64,000 bases of DNA. Origin: an uncultured Psychroserpens sp. (GTDB lineage Bacteria > Bacteroidota > Bacteroidia > Flavobacteriales > Flavobacteriaceae). The position numbers were made by a program, and so were the translations under genes. The notes beneath the pieces are model-generated. The model had not been told where the DNA came from. It worked only from the letters and a program-made list of their open reading frames with translations, and did no database searches. Of this stretch, positions 8,993 through 17,161 are shown piece after piece. Position 1 is the stretch's first letter. Each line of letters opens with the position of its first letter. The DNA is taken from contig NZ_CANNDQ010000002.1 in assembly GCF_947503375.1 (NCBI RefSeq), positions 459,182 through 523,181 on the forward strand, in the 5' to 3' direction.

Positions 8993-9011
8993 ATATACAA
9001 TTATTGTATAT
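8993..9011 (+). promoter_or_regulatory. Palindromic operator candidate overlapping the marR start
   Basis: ATATACAAT, one central T, then ATTGTATAT: perfect 9-base arms directly after the -7 box and running into the ATG. MarR proteins are dimers that bind such palindromes, so this is a natural autorepressor site. The site is seen directly; its binding by this protein is inferred. Confidence 0.65.
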
Positions 9012-9468
9012 GAAAGAATTAAATTTAAAATTAAAAACCAAAGCAAAGTTGCCGTTATCAAGACAAACGGTAATTAATTTGTTTTTGACCAATAATTGGA
9101 TAAAAAGTGAATTATTAAGTGTTTTAAAACCTCACGATTTGTCTATTGAACAATTTAATGTCATGCGAATACTGAGAGGCCAAAAAGGAAATCCTCTTAA
9201 CCTTCAAGACATTCAAGAACGCATGGTTAATAAAATGAGTAATACCACAAGGTTGATTGATAAATTGATTAAGAAAGACTTTGTTAAACGTACAGAATGT
9301 AAACTCAACAGACGTAAGATAGAAATTTACATCACAGAAACCGGATTAGATAAACTAACAGAAATAGATCAAATTGTTAATGATACTGAAACTTATATCA
9401 CCTCGAATTTATCAAAAAAAGAATTAGAACAATTAAACATTTTATTAAATAAACTAGAAAAACAATAA
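9010..9468 (+). CDS. MarR-family transcriptional regulator
   Basis: A 152-residue winged-helix regulator. Recognition comes from LLSVLKPHDLSIEQFNVMRIL, then LQDIQERMVNKMSNTTRLID (recognition helix) and DFVKRTECKLNRRKIEIYIT (wing). Start chosen at the ATG of MKELNLKLK; a TTG seven codons upstream lies inside the -7 promoter box. The yceI-type gene begins 29 bases downstream, so the regulator probably controls itself and that gene. The ligand is unknown; no cysteine pair that would suggest redox sensing is obvious. Confidence 0.9.
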   Translation: MKELNLKLKTKAKLPLSRQTVINLFLTNNWIKSELLSVLKPHDLSIEQFNVMRILRGQKGNPLNLQDIQERMVNKMSNTTRLIDKLIKKDFVKRTECKLNRRKIEIYITETGLDKLTEIDQIVNDTETYITSNLSKKELEQLNILLNKLEKQ

Positions 9469-9497
9469 CCCAAAACACAAACATTAAATAAAGAACA

Positions 9498-10070
9498 ATG
9501 AAAAACAACATTTTAAAAACTGGACTTATTTTAGTATTAGCAACCTCTATTGCGTCATTTTCTACAATTTCAGAAAAGAAAGTAAAAGTTAAAGAAAGTA
9601 ATATTACCTGGAAAGGTCATAAGGTTACTGGTTCACACGAAGGAACTATTAACCTTAGTGAAGGGGTTTTAATATTTGAAGGCGATCAACTAGCTGGAGG
9701 TCATTTCACCATAGATATGACAACGATCAACGTTACTGATCTAGAAGCTGGTAGCGGAAAAGAAAAATTAGAAGGTCATTTAAAATCTGATGATTTCTTT
9801 GGCGTTAATAACCATAAGAAAGCAACCTTCCATATCACTAATGTAAAAGGAGAAAATAGCGCTTATAAAGTTTCTGGCGACTTAACTATAAAAGGAAAAA
9901 CAAATCCTGTAGTTCTAGACATGGTAATAGACGAAAATACGGCTTCAGCAAAGTTTAAAGTTGATAGAACAAAATTTGATATAAGATATGGATCAGCAAG
10001 TTTTTTCGACAATTTAAAAGACAAAGCCATCTATGATGAATTTGATCTAAATGTTAATTTAACTTTTTAA
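9498..10070 (+). CDS. YceI-family periplasmic protein
   Basis: A 190-residue secreted protein with a signal peptide (MKNNILKTGLILVLATSIASF) and a lipocalin-like YceI domain over almost all the rest. Typical YceI features are SNITWKGHKVTGSHEGTI near the start, FTIDMTTINVTDL in the middle, SDDFFGVNNHKKATFHITNV, and GDLTIKGKTNPVVLDM. The family binds isoprenoid-like lipids in its barrel; the ligand here is unknown. The gene follows marR closely and ends at a strong terminator (10110-10137), so marR-yceI is probably a two-gene operon. Confidence 0.92.
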   Translation: MKNNILKTGLILVLATSIASFSTISEKKVKVKESNITWKGHKVTGSHEGTINLSEGVLIFEGDQLAGGHFTIDMTTINVTDLEAGSGKEKLEGHLKSDDFFGVNNHKKATFHITNVKGENSAYKVSGDLTIKGKTNPVVLDMVIDENTASAKFKVDRTKFDIRYGSASFFDNLKDKAIYDEFDLNVNLTF

Positions 10071-10083
10071 AGTTACAGAAGTT

Positions 10084-10093
10084 GATTAATAGC
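10084..10093 (+). repeat. GATTAATAGC motif, copy 1 (yceI 3' region)
   Basis: The core of an 11-mer, TGATTAATAGC, found four times on the plus strand of this window, always upstream of an intrinsic terminator. Here it lies 14 bases after the yceI stop and 17 bases before the terminator stem. Confidence 0.7.
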
Positions 10094-10109
10094 AACATTT
10101 AGACAAGGA

Positions 10110-10137
10110 GATTCCCATTAATTTGGGAATCTTTTTT
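10110..10137 (+). terminator. Intrinsic terminator after yceI
   Basis: Perfect 8-pair stem GATTCCCA/TGGGAATC with loop TTAATT, followed by six T. It insulates the trp promoter from the marR-yceI operon. Confidence 0.92.
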
Positions 10138-10153
10138 ATTTTAGTTGAATAAA

Positions 10154-10185
10154 TTTGAAAACTTAAAATTTCATCTTTATATTTG
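10154..10185 (+). promoter_or_regulatory. Promoter of the trp operon
   Basis: TTTG at 10154-10157, a 20-base spacer, then TATATTTG at 10178-10185. Both boxes match the Bacteroidota -33/-7 consensus at the right spacing. Transcription should start near 10191, leaving only about ten bases before the leader peptide ATG. Confidence 0.85.
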
Positions 10186-10200
10186 AACTTTATAATAACA

Positions 10201-10263
10201 ATGAACACAAATTTAAATCATACTTGGTGGTGGATATCTCGAAACTCAAACTTCGTGAACTAA
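10201..10263 (+). CDS. trpL: trp operon leader peptide (three consecutive Trp codons)
   Basis: A 20-codon open frame, MNTNLNHTWWWISRNSNFVN, between the trp promoter and a terminator that ends just before trpE. Codons 9-11 (10225-10233) are TGG TGG TGG. In attenuation systems a ribosome stalls on such codons when charged tRNA-Trp is scarce. Its position, the Trp cluster and the following hairpins make this a trp leader peptide. It is far too short for standard ORF calling. The arrangement is seen directly; the regulatory behaviour follows from known trp attenuators in other bacteria. Confidence 0.88.
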   Translation: MNTNLNHTWWWISRNSNFVN

Positions 10264-10312
10264 CGCTATAGTATATTTAAAATAAAATATAAAAAAGGCT
10301 TGTCATTCACGA
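10237..10312 (+). promoter_or_regulatory. Candidate alternative RNA structures of the trp attenuator
   Basis: Segment 2 (TTCGTGAA, 10252-10259, at the end of the leader frame) can pair in two ways. It can pair with segment 1 (TCTCGAA, 10237-10243, just after the Trp codons; six pairs with one T/T mismatch). It can instead pair with segment 3 (TTCACGA, 10306-10312, in the loop and right arm of the terminator; seven pairs, extendable to nine with a bulge). A ribosome stalled on the Trp codons would cover segment 1 and favour 2:3, opening the terminator. A ribosome reaching the stop codon would cover segment 2 and allow termination. Hand-folded, not computed. Confidence 0.55.
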
Positions 10313-10324
10313 CAAGCCTTTTTT
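10291..10324 (+). terminator. trp attenuator terminator
   Basis: Perfect stem AAGGCTTGTC (10295-10304) with GACAAGCCTT (10311-10320), loop ATTCAC, flanked by an A run and a T run that extend the pairing. It ends only 11 bases before the trpE ATG, so it can only be a regulated terminator within the operon leader. Confidence 0.92.
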
Positions 10325-10335
10325 AATAACAACAA

Positions 10336-11736
10336 ATGAAAACATTCAGTCTATATACACATTACAAAAAGATATTAGCAGATACCATCACACCAGTGAG
10401 TATTTACTTAAAAATTAGAGATAAATACCCAAATAGCATTCTGTTAGAGAGTAGCGATTATCACACTAACGATAATAGCTTCTCATATATCTGCTTTAAT
10501 CCTATAGCTTCAATTCAAGTAGACGAGAATATTATAGAGCAAGGTTATCCTGACGGAAGCTCAAAAAAGAACTATACAAAAAAAGTGTCGGTAACCGACG
10601 AAATTCATAAGTTCACAAAGCGATTTAAGGTTAATTCAGATGAGAACTTTAAATTTATTAACAACGGTATTTTTGGCTACACAGCTTATGATGCTGTAAA
10701 ATATTTTGAAGATGTACAGATAAACAAAAAACCCAATTCAATTGAAATTCCAGACATCTACTATGCAGTATACCAGAATATAATTGCCATCAATCACTTC
10801 AAAAATGAAGCCTATATTTTTGCACACTGTTTTGAAACTGAAAATAATATCGATGAAGTATTACAACTCATCAATTCGAAAAATTTTGCATCTTATAATT
10901 TCAAAACCAATTCTGAAATTTCTTCAAATCTCTCTGATGATGATTATAAAAATCAAGTAGAAATAGCTAAAAAACATTGTGCCAGAGGAGATGTGTTTCA
11001 ATTGGTTTTGTCAAAAAAATTCTCTCAAAATTTTAAAGGTGACGAGTTTAATGTCTATAGAGCTTTACGAAGTATAAACCCTTCTCCTTACCTATTTTAT
11101 TTTGATTATGGTAATTTTAAAATCTTTGGAAGCTCTCCTGAAGCGCAATTGGTAGTTAATAAAGGTCAAGCCGAAATTCATCCTATTGCAGGAACCTTCA
11201 GAAGAACAGGTAACGATGAAGCCGATCAAAAACTGGCTAAAAAACTAGCTGAAGATGACAAAGAAAATTCTGAACATGTTATGTTAGTTGATCTTGCAAG
11301 AAACGACTTAAGTAGACATGGAAGCGAAGTAAAAGTGGAAACCTATAGAGAAGCTCAATTTTTCTCACATGTGATTCATTTAGTAAGTAAAGTAACCGGA
11401 AAAGTACATTGCAAAACACCAACCATTCAAGTAGTAGCAGATACATTTCCTGCCGGAACTTTGAGTGGCGCACCGAAACACAAAGCCATGCAACTTATAG
11501 AAGCGTATGAAAAAACAAACAGAGCATTTTATGGTGGTGCCATTGGCTTCATGGACTTTCAAGGTAACTATAACCATGCGATCATGATTAGAACCTTCTT
11601 AAGTAAAAATCATACACTGCACTGGCAAGCAGGTGCTGGATTGGTTTCAAAGTCAAATCCTGAGAACGAATTACAAGAAGTATATAATAAACTAGGTGCT
11701 TTAACCAAAGCGATCAAACTAGCCGAAGACATATGA
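10336..11736 (+). CDS. trpE: Anthranilate synthase component I
   Basis: 466 residues. Converts chorismate to anthranilate with ammonia supplied by TrpG, the first committed step to tryptophan. The N-terminal motif LLES (residues 36-39) is the known Trp feedback site of this family, so product inhibition is likely. The chorismate-binding region has the family signatures IHPIAGTFRRTGNDE, DLARNDLSRHGS and FPAGTLSGAPKHKAM. The start ATG lies 11 bases after the attenuator terminator. It overlaps trpG by four bases (ATGA), which suggests translational coupling of the two subunits. Confidence 0.97.
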   Translation: MKTFSLYTHYKKILADTITPVSIYLKIRDKYPNSILLESSDYHTNDNSFSYICFNPIASIQVDENIIEQGYPDGSSKKNYTKKVSVTDEIHKFTKRFKVNSDENFKFINNGIFGYTAYDAVKYFEDVQINKKPNSIEIPDIYYAVYQNIIAINHFKNEAYIFAHCFETENNIDEVLQLINSKNFASYNFKTNSEISSNLSDDDYKNQVEIAKKHCARGDVFQLVLSKKFSQNFKGDEFNVYRALRSINPSPYLFYFDYGNFKIFGSSPEAQLVVNKGQAEIHPIAGTFRRTGNDEADQKLAKKLAEDDKENSEHVMLVDLARNDLSRHGSEVKVETYREAQFFSHVIHLVSKVTGKVHCKTPTIQVVADTFPAGTLSGAPKHKAMQLIEAYEKTNRAFYGGAIGFMDFQGNYNHAIMIRTFLSKNHTLHWQAGAGLVSKSNPENELQEVYNKLGALTKAIKLAEDI

Positions 11737-12296
11737 ATGTATTAGTAATAGATAACTACGATAGTTTTACATACAATTTGGTTCATTATTTAGAAGATCT
11801 AGACTGTAATGTCACTGTAAAACGCAATGACAAGCTAACCCTTGAAGACGTAAAGCACTTTGAAAAGATCGTACTTTCGCCAGGCCCAGGTATTCCAGAT
11901 GAAGCCGGTCTTCTTAAGTCCATTATAAAGACCTACGCAGCTACCAAAAGTATTTTAGGAGTTTGTTTAGGACAGCAAGCCATTGGAGAAGTTTTTGGAG
12001 GCACACTTGTAAATTTAGATAAAGTCTATCATGGTGTTGCCACAAAAGTGAAAATTAGTGTGGATGATGAAGCCCTATTCAAAAACATGGATAAAGAGAT
12101 AGAAGTTGGACGCTATCATTCATGGGTTGTAGATGCAAAGCTTCCTGAACAACTTGAAGCTACTTCCTTTGATGATAACGGGCAAGTTATGTCGTTGAGA
12201 CATAGAATTTATGATGTTAGAGCCGTTCAATATCACCCTGAGTCGGTATTAACTCCAAATGGAAAACAAATTTTAGAAAATTGGATCAATAGTTAA
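11733..12296 (+). CDS. trpG: Anthranilate synthase component II (glutamine amidotransferase)
   Basis: 187-residue class I glutamine amidotransferase that releases ammonia from glutamine for TrpE. The catalytic Cys lies in GVCLGQQAIGE; many homologues have His or Met where the first Gln of this motif stands. The His/Glu pair lies in VQYHPESVLTP. The oxyanion-hole motif LSPGPGIPDEAG is present near residue 55. It is tightly packed between trpE (4-base overlap) and trpD (1-base gap). It is a stand-alone subunit, not fused to trpD as in some proteobacteria. It could also serve PabB, as in organisms with a shared subunit, but nothing here shows that. Confidence 0.95.
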   Translation: MNVLVIDNYDSFTYNLVHYLEDLDCNVTVKRNDKLTLEDVKHFEKIVLSPGPGIPDEAGLLKSIIKTYAATKSILGVCLGQQAIGEVFGGTLVNLDKVYHGVATKVKISVDDEALFKNMDKEIEVGRYHSWVVDAKLPEQLEATSFDDNGQVMSLRHRIYDVRAVQYHPESVLTPNGKQILENWINS

Positions 12297-12297
12297 T

Positions 12298-13290
12298 ATG
12301 AAAGATGTACTAAATAGATTAATTAACCATGAGAGCATCTCAAGTGAAGAAGCTAAAAATGTCTTAGTTCATATTTCTGAAGGCAAATACAATCAAAGTC
12401 AGATAGCGTCTTTTTTAACCATTTACATGATGCGTAGCATTACGCTTGAAGAATTACAAGGCTTTCGAGACGCACTGTTAGAATTATGTATTCCTGTTGA
12501 CTTATCCGATTTCAATGCGATAGACCTATGCGGAACTGGAGGGGATGGAAAAGACACGTTTAATATTTCTACACTAGCATCATTTGTTACTGCTGGAGCT
12601 GGTATTAAAGTCGCAAAACACGGTAATTACGGTGTGTCTTCAGCATCTGGATCATCTAATGTAATGGAAACTTTAGGTGTAAAATTCACCAATAGCGAAG
12701 CGCAATTAAAACACACAATAGACCAAGCTGGAATATGTATCATGCATGCGCCTTTATTTCATCCAGCAATGAAAAATGTAGCACCAATAAGAAGAGCACT
12801 TGGTGTTAAAACATTTTTTAATATGTTGGGCCCAATGGTTAATCCGGCTTTCCCTAAAAATCAAATGGTAGGCGTATTTAACTTAGAACTTCAACGCATA
12901 TACGGGTATTTATATCAAAATACGAATAAGAATTACAGCATCGTTCATGCTTTAGATGGCTATGATGAAATTTCTTTGACCGGAAACACGAAAATTATTT
13001 CTAATTCCTCAGAAACCATGTTGAGCCCTTCAGATTTAGGCTTAAACACCGTAGAAGAATCTGAAATTTTTGGTGGTGCAACTGTTAAGGAAGCCGCTAA
13101 GATTTTCAAAAAAATCATTAATGGCGAAGGTTCAAAAGCACAAAACAATGTGGTGTGTGCCAATGCAGGTTTAGCAATAGCTACTGCAAATCAAATAACA
13201 CATCTAGAAGGATTCAATCTCGCTAAAGAAAGTTTAAAAAGCGGTAAGGCTAAAGCAAGTTTAGAGAAGTTAATCGCATTGAACAATTAA
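12298..13290 (+). CDS. trpD: Anthranilate phosphoribosyltransferase
   Basis: 330 residues. Joins anthranilate to PRPP to give phosphoribosyl-anthranilate. The PRPP-binding motif is LCGTGGDGKDTFNIST, followed by KHGNYGVSSASGSSNVMETLG, both diagnostic. The Mg-binding DE pair is present in ALDGYDEISLTG. The length is normal for the family. It starts one base after trpG and its TAA shares its last A with the trpC start (TAATG), so ribosomes probably reinitiate along the operon. Confidence 0.97.
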   Translation: MKDVLNRLINHESISSEEAKNVLVHISEGKYNQSQIASFLTIYMMRSITLEELQGFRDALLELCIPVDLSDFNAIDLCGTGGDGKDTFNISTLASFVTAGAGIKVAKHGNYGVSSASGSSNVMETLGVKFTNSEAQLKHTIDQAGICIMHAPLFHPAMKNVAPIRRALGVKTFFNMLGPMVNPAFPKNQMVGVFNLELQRIYGYLYQNTNKNYSIVHALDGYDEISLTGNTKIISNSSETMLSPSDLGLNTVEESEIFGGATVKEAAKIFKKIINGEGSKAQNNVVCANAGLAIATANQITHLEGFNLAKESLKSGKAKASLEKLIALNN

Positions 13291-14075
13291 TGGATATACT
13301 AACTAAAATAGTAACCGATAAACGTGTAGAAGTAAATCTTCGTAAACAGCTTATTCCTATAAAGCAGCTGGAAAGGTCTGTATTATTTTCACGAGATACT
13401 ACATCATTATCAATGCGATTGAGATCTAGCACTACTGGTATTATTGCAGAACACAAACGTCGCTCACCTTCAAAACAAGTCATTAATCATAACCTAAATG
13501 TTTTTGATGTTGCCAAAGGTTATGAAGATGCTGGTGTTTGCGGAATGTCTGTACTTACCAATGGGAAATATTTCGGCGGAAGCTTAGATGATCTTCTGTT
13601 AGCACGTTCAAATTGCAGCTTACCAATACTAAGAAAAGAATTCATTATTGATGAATATCAAATACTAGAAGCTAAAGCTTTTGGTGCAGATGCAATCTTA
13701 CTAATTGCTGCTATATTATCTACTAAAGCCATTGAACAATTCTCATTACTTGCTAAGCAATTACACTTAGACGTTTTACTTGAAGTACATAATGCGCAAG
13801 AGCTCAAAGAATCAATCATGCCTTCTATTGATATGTTGGGCGTAAACAATAGAAACTTGAAAACTTTTGAAGTAAGTTTAGAAATAAGCAAACAATTAAG
13901 TGAGTTCATACCAAACGATTTTGTGAAAGTTTCTGAAAGTGGTATCAGCAATATACAAGCAATTAAAGCATTACAAGCTTATGGTTATCAAGGATTTTTG
14001 ATTGGTGAAAATTTTATGAAAACCGATAATGCAGGTAAAAGTGCAGCACAATTTATAAATAGCTTGACAAAATGA
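13290..14075 (+). CDS. trpC: Indole-3-glycerol phosphate synthase
   Basis: 261-residue TIM-barrel enzyme that closes the indole ring from CdRP. Conserved features are IIAEHKRRSPSK near residue 50 (catalytic Lys; homologues usually have EFKRRSPS), LTNGKYFGGSLDDL, LRKEFIIDEYQI, LLEVHNAQEL, GVNNRNLKTFEV and VSESGISN. Unlike the enterobacterial enzyme it is not fused to TrpF. It overlaps trpD by one base and trpF by four bases. Confidence 0.96.
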   Translation: MDILTKIVTDKRVEVNLRKQLIPIKQLERSVLFSRDTTSLSMRLRSSTTGIIAEHKRRSPSKQVINHNLNVFDVAKGYEDAGVCGMSVLTNGKYFGGSLDDLLLARSNCSLPILRKEFIIDEYQILEAKAFGADAILLIAAILSTKAIEQFSLLAKQLHLDVLLEVHNAQELKESIMPSIDMLGVNNRNLKTFEVSLEISKQLSEFIPNDFVKVSESGISNIQAIKALQAYGYQGFLIGENFMKTDNAGKSAAQFINSLTK

Positions 14076-14689
14076 AACTGAAAGTTTGTGGTATGAAATA
14101 TAAAGACAATATTAATGAAGTTGCTCAATTACAACCAGATTATTTGGGCTTTATATTTTATGAGAAATCAAAACGGTATTTTGAGAGTCAAATTCCACAA
14201 CTACCTAAATCAATAAAAAAAGTAGGTGTATTTGTAAACGCTGAAATTGATCATATTATAGCAATGATTAACAAACACAGCTTGAATACAATCCAACTTC
14301 ATGGCCAAGAAACTCCAAAGTTATGCAAGTATCTACAAGAAAATGGCATTGGAGTTATCAAAGTATTCAGTATAAACAATAATTTCAACTTTTCAGTTTT
14401 AAAGCCTTATGAGGATGTTTGTGATTACTTTTTATTTGATACCAAAGGAGAATTACCAGGAGGTAACGGATACACTTTCAATTGGGATATTTTAAATAAC
14501 TACCCATCCTCTAAACCCTTTTTTTTAAGTGGCGGAATTGGGCTTAATGAGATTAAAAAATTAAAGGATTTCAAAAAAAATGAAGCTTCAAAATACTGTT
14601 ACGCCATTGATGTTAACAGTCAATTTGAAATAAAGCCTGGCTATAAAAATACAAATGAACTAGAAAAGCTTAGACAACATGGGTTATAA
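14072..14689 (+). CDS. trpF: Phosphoribosylanthranilate isomerase
   Basis: 205-residue TIM barrel catalysing the Amadori rearrangement of phosphoribosyl-anthranilate. The catalytic Cys lies in the N-terminal LKVCGMKY. Further signatures are [42 protein letters not shown] and PFFLSGGIG. It overlaps trpC by four bases and trpB by eleven, among the tightest junctions of the operon. Confidence 0.95.
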   Translation: MKLKVCGMKYKDNINEVAQLQPDYLGFIFYEKSKRYFESQIPQLPKSIKKVGVFVNAEIDHIIAMINKHSLNTIQLHGQETPKLCKYLQENGIGVIKVFSINNNFNFSVLKPYEDVCDYFLFDTKGELPGGNGYTFNWDILNNYPSSKPFFLSGGIGLNEIKKLKDFKKNEASKYCYAIDVNSQFEIKPGYKNTNELEKLRQHGL

Positions 14690-15860
14690 TATTAACGAAA
14701 AAGGGTATTACGGAGAATTTGGAGGCGCTTACATCCCAGAAATGCTATATCCAAATATAGAAGAGTTACAGCTGAATTATCTTCAAATTATGGCTGAACC
14801 ATCATTCAAAGCTGAATTTGATCAACTCTTAAAAGACTATGTTGGACGTCCTTCTCCACTCTACTTTGCTAAACGCTTAAGCAAAAAATACAATACTAAA
14901 ATTTACCTCAAACGTGAAGATTTAAATCACACTGGCGCACATAAAATAAACAATACAATCGGTCAAATATTAATGGCACAACGCTTAGGTAAAACTAGAA
15001 TCATAGCAGAAACTGGTGCAGGACAACATGGTGTAGCTACAGCAACCGTTTGTGCTTTAATGAATATGAAATGCATCATATACATGGGAGAAATAGATAT
15101 TGCTCGTCAGGCACCTAATGTTGCACGTATGAAAATGTTAGGCGCTGAAGTAAGGCCAGCTCTCTCAGGTAGTCGAACTTTAAAAGACGCTACCAACGAA
15201 GCCATTCGTGATTGGATTAATAATCCTGTAGATACCCATTATATTATTGGGAGTGTTGTTGGTCCTCATCCTTATCCAGATATGGTAGCCCGTTTTCAAG
15301 CTGTTATTTCAGAAGAAATTCAATGGCAACTCAAAAATAAAGAAGGTACTACAAAACCAAACTATGTTATTGCTTGTGTTGGTGGTGGCAGTAATGCTGC
15401 AGGAGCTTTTTATCATTATTTAGAAGATATAAATGTTAATTTAATTGCTGTTGAAGCAGCTGGTAAAGGTATCAACTCTGGTAAAAGTGCGGCCACATCT
15501 GTTCTAGGGCGAGAAGGCATTATTCATGGAAGCAAAACGCTATTAATGCAAACAAATGATGGCCAAATTACTGAACCTTATTCTATTTCAGCTGGCTTAG
15601 ACTATCCTGGCGTAGGCCCGATGCATGCACATTTATATACGTCTGGACGTGCCGAATTTATATCTATTACAGATGATGAAGCGATGACTGCTGGTTTAGA
15701 ATTGAGTCAGCTTGAAGGTATTATTCCTGCTATAGAAACCTCACATTCATTGGCCATTTTTAATCATAAACAATTTAAAACAGATGATATTATTGTGATC
15801 AATCTATCAGGTAGAGGTGATAAAGATTTACAAAACTATATTGACTATTTCAAAATATAA
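14679..15860 (+). CDS. trpB: Tryptophan synthase beta chain
   Basis: 393 residues; condenses indole with serine using PLP. The PLP lysine is Lys89 in HTGAHKINN. The phosphate-binding GGGSNAAG loop and the [13 protein letters not shown] region are intact. Its length and the N-terminal [11 protein letters not shown] fit the TrpB1 type, which works with TrpA in a channelled complex. Its start overlaps the trpF end by eleven bases. trpA begins one base after its TAA. Confidence 0.97.
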   Translation: MGYNINEKGYYGEFGGAYIPEMLYPNIEELQLNYLQIMAEPSFKAEFDQLLKDYVGRPSPLYFAKRLSKKYNTKIYLKREDLNHTGAHKINNTIGQILMAQRLGKTRIIAETGAGQHGVATATVCALMNMKCIIYMGEIDIARQAPNVARMKMLGAEVRPALSGSRTLKDATNEAIRDWINNPVDTHYIIGSVVGPHPYPDMVARFQAVISEEIQWQLKNKEGTTKPNYVIACVGGGSNAAGAFYHYLEDINVNLIAVEAAGKGINSGKSAATSVLGREGIIHGSKTLLMQTNDGQITEPYSISAGLDYPGVGPMHAHLYTSGRAEFISITDDEAMTAGLELSQLEGIIPAIETSHSLAIFNHKQFKTDDIIVINLSGRGDKDLQNYIDYFKI

Positions 15861-15861
15861 A

Positions 15862-16626
15862 ATGAATAGAATAAACCAAAAATTACAAGAAGACAAGAAG
15901 CTTCTATCAATATATTTTTCTGCTGGTTATCCAAATTTAAACGACACGGTAAGCATTATTCAAGACCTTGAAAAAAACGGTGTTGATATGATTGAAATAG
16001 GCTTACCTTTTAGTGATCCTCTAGCAGATGGTCCTACCATACAAGAAAGTTCTACAAAAGCACTAAGCAACGGAATGACAACCGAAATACTGTTTGACCA
16101 ATTAAAAGGTATTCGTCAAAATGTGACTATACCTCTAATTATTATGGGTTATTTCAATCCAATCCTTCAATATGGAGTTGAAAAATTTTGTAAAACATGT
16201 AAAGTAATTGGAATTGATGGTCTTATTATTCCAGATTTACCAATTGATGTATACAACGAGCAGTATAGATCAATATTTGAAGCCTATGGGTTAATAAATA
16301 TATTTTTGATTACACCACAAACTTCTATTAAGCGCATACAGTTTATTGATTCTATTTCAAATGGATTTATTTATATGGTAAGCTCTGCAGGTGTCACAGG
16401 AAGCAGTTCTGGGTTTCGAGAAAAACAAACTACTTATTTTAAACGTATCGCAGACATGAAATTGAAAAATCCCCAAATTGTAGGTTTTGGTATTTCTAAT
16501 AATGAAACTTTCACACAAGCAACTGCATATACAAAAGGTGCTATTATAGGCAGTGCATTCATAAAACATCTGACTAAAGAAGGCATAAATTCAATATCAA
16601 ACTTCACTAACTCTATTCTTAATTAA
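15862..16626 (+). CDS. trpA: Tryptophan synthase alpha chain
   Basis: 254-residue TIM barrel that cleaves indole-glycerol phosphate and passes indole to TrpB. The catalytic Glu lies in MIEIGLPFSDPLADGPTIQ, which also contains the second catalytic Asp region, and the phosphate loop is near SSAGVTGSSSG. The ATG at 15862 (MNRINQKLQ) is preferred, one base after the trpB stop. The frame runs further upstream only inside trpB. It shares a base with the following trmL start (TAATG). Confidence 0.96.
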   Translation: MNRINQKLQEDKKLLSIYFSAGYPNLNDTVSIIQDLEKNGVDMIEIGLPFSDPLADGPTIQESSTKALSNGMTTEILFDQLKGIRQNVTIPLIIMGYFNPILQYGVEKFCKTCKVIGIDGLIIPDLPIDVYNEQYRSIFEAYGLINIFLITPQTSIKRIQFIDSISNGFIYMVSSAGVTGSSSGFREKQTTYFKRIADMKLKNPQIVGFGISNNETFTQATAYTKGAIIGSAFIKHLTKEGINSISNFTNSILN

Positions 16627-17078
16627 TGGCTCTTAATATCGTTTTATTTGAACCCGAAATTCCAAATAACACTGGTAATATTGGCAGATTGGCATTGGCC
16701 TCTGGATCTAAATTACATCTAGTCAAACCTTTTGGCTTCGAATTGAATGATAGCAGATTAAAACGCGCAGGTTTAGATTATTGGCAACATTTAGACGTCA
16801 CTATATACGACTCAATCGATGCTTTTTTTGATCATCATTACGATAAGAAATTTGCTTTCTTTTCTAGTCATGGTCATAAACTATATTGGAAAATCCCATT
16901 TAAAAATGATATGTTCTTGATCTTCGGAAAAGAATCTGTTGGTCTTCCAAAGCATTTGATTAAAACCTATAAAGAGCAACTTTATAAAATACCTTTGCAT
17001 AACGAACATATTAGAAGTTTAAATCTCTCCAATGCTGTAAGCATAGTGGTTTATGAAGGCTTAAGACAATTGACATGA
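16626..17078 (+). CDS. trmL: tRNA (cytidine/uridine(34)-2'-O)-methyltransferase
   Basis: 150-residue SPOUT-class methyltransferase that methylates the wobble base of certain tRNAs. Motifs are FEPEIPNNTGNIGRLALASG at the N terminus, LIFGKESVGLP (knot, motif 2) and IPLHNEHIRSLNLSNAVSIVVYEGLRQ (motif 3). It overlaps the trpA stop by one base and so is the last gene of the trp transcription unit. A functional link with tryptophan synthesis is not obvious. No clear terminator follows before the next promoter. Confidence 0.93.
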   Translation: MALNIVLFEPEIPNNTGNIGRLALASGSKLHLVKPFGFELNDSRLKRAGLDYWQHLDVTIYDSIDAFFDHHYDKKFAFFSSHGHKLYWKIPFKNDMFLIFGKESVGLPKHLIKTYKEQLYKIPLHNEHIRSLNLSNAVSIVVYEGLRQLT

Positions 17079-17126
17079 TTTTCGTTTTTAAATTGTAATG
17101 TATAGGTTTAATCTTCTATTATTTAA

Positions 17127-17134
17127 TATCTTTG
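17127..17134 (+). promoter_or_regulatory. Putative -7 element for the esterase gene
   Basis: TATCTTTG matches TAnnTTTG 27 bases before the ATG at 17162. A TTG in frame at 17132 lies inside this box and is unlikely to be a start codon. Confidence 0.5.
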
Positions 17135-17161
17135 ATAGGACTTAAAATACTATTTTCATTG

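Larger units (their letters stand above)
8960..9080 (+). repeat. Pair of exact 20-bp direct repeats flanking the marR promoter
   Basis: AGACAAACGGTAATTAATTT occurs at 8960-8979, upstream of the promoter, and again at 9061-9080, inside the marR coding sequence. The spacing is 101 bases. The flanking bases differ, so the identity stops sharply at 20. Confidence 0.9.

Noticed and set aside
13658..13951. 97-codon minus-strand frame inside trpC
   Set aside because: Shadow of a well-conserved enzyme gene on the other strand.
13290..14689. A TrpC-TrpF fusion
   Set aside because: The two genes overlap by four bases but lie in different frames with separate stop and start codons, so they are two proteins.
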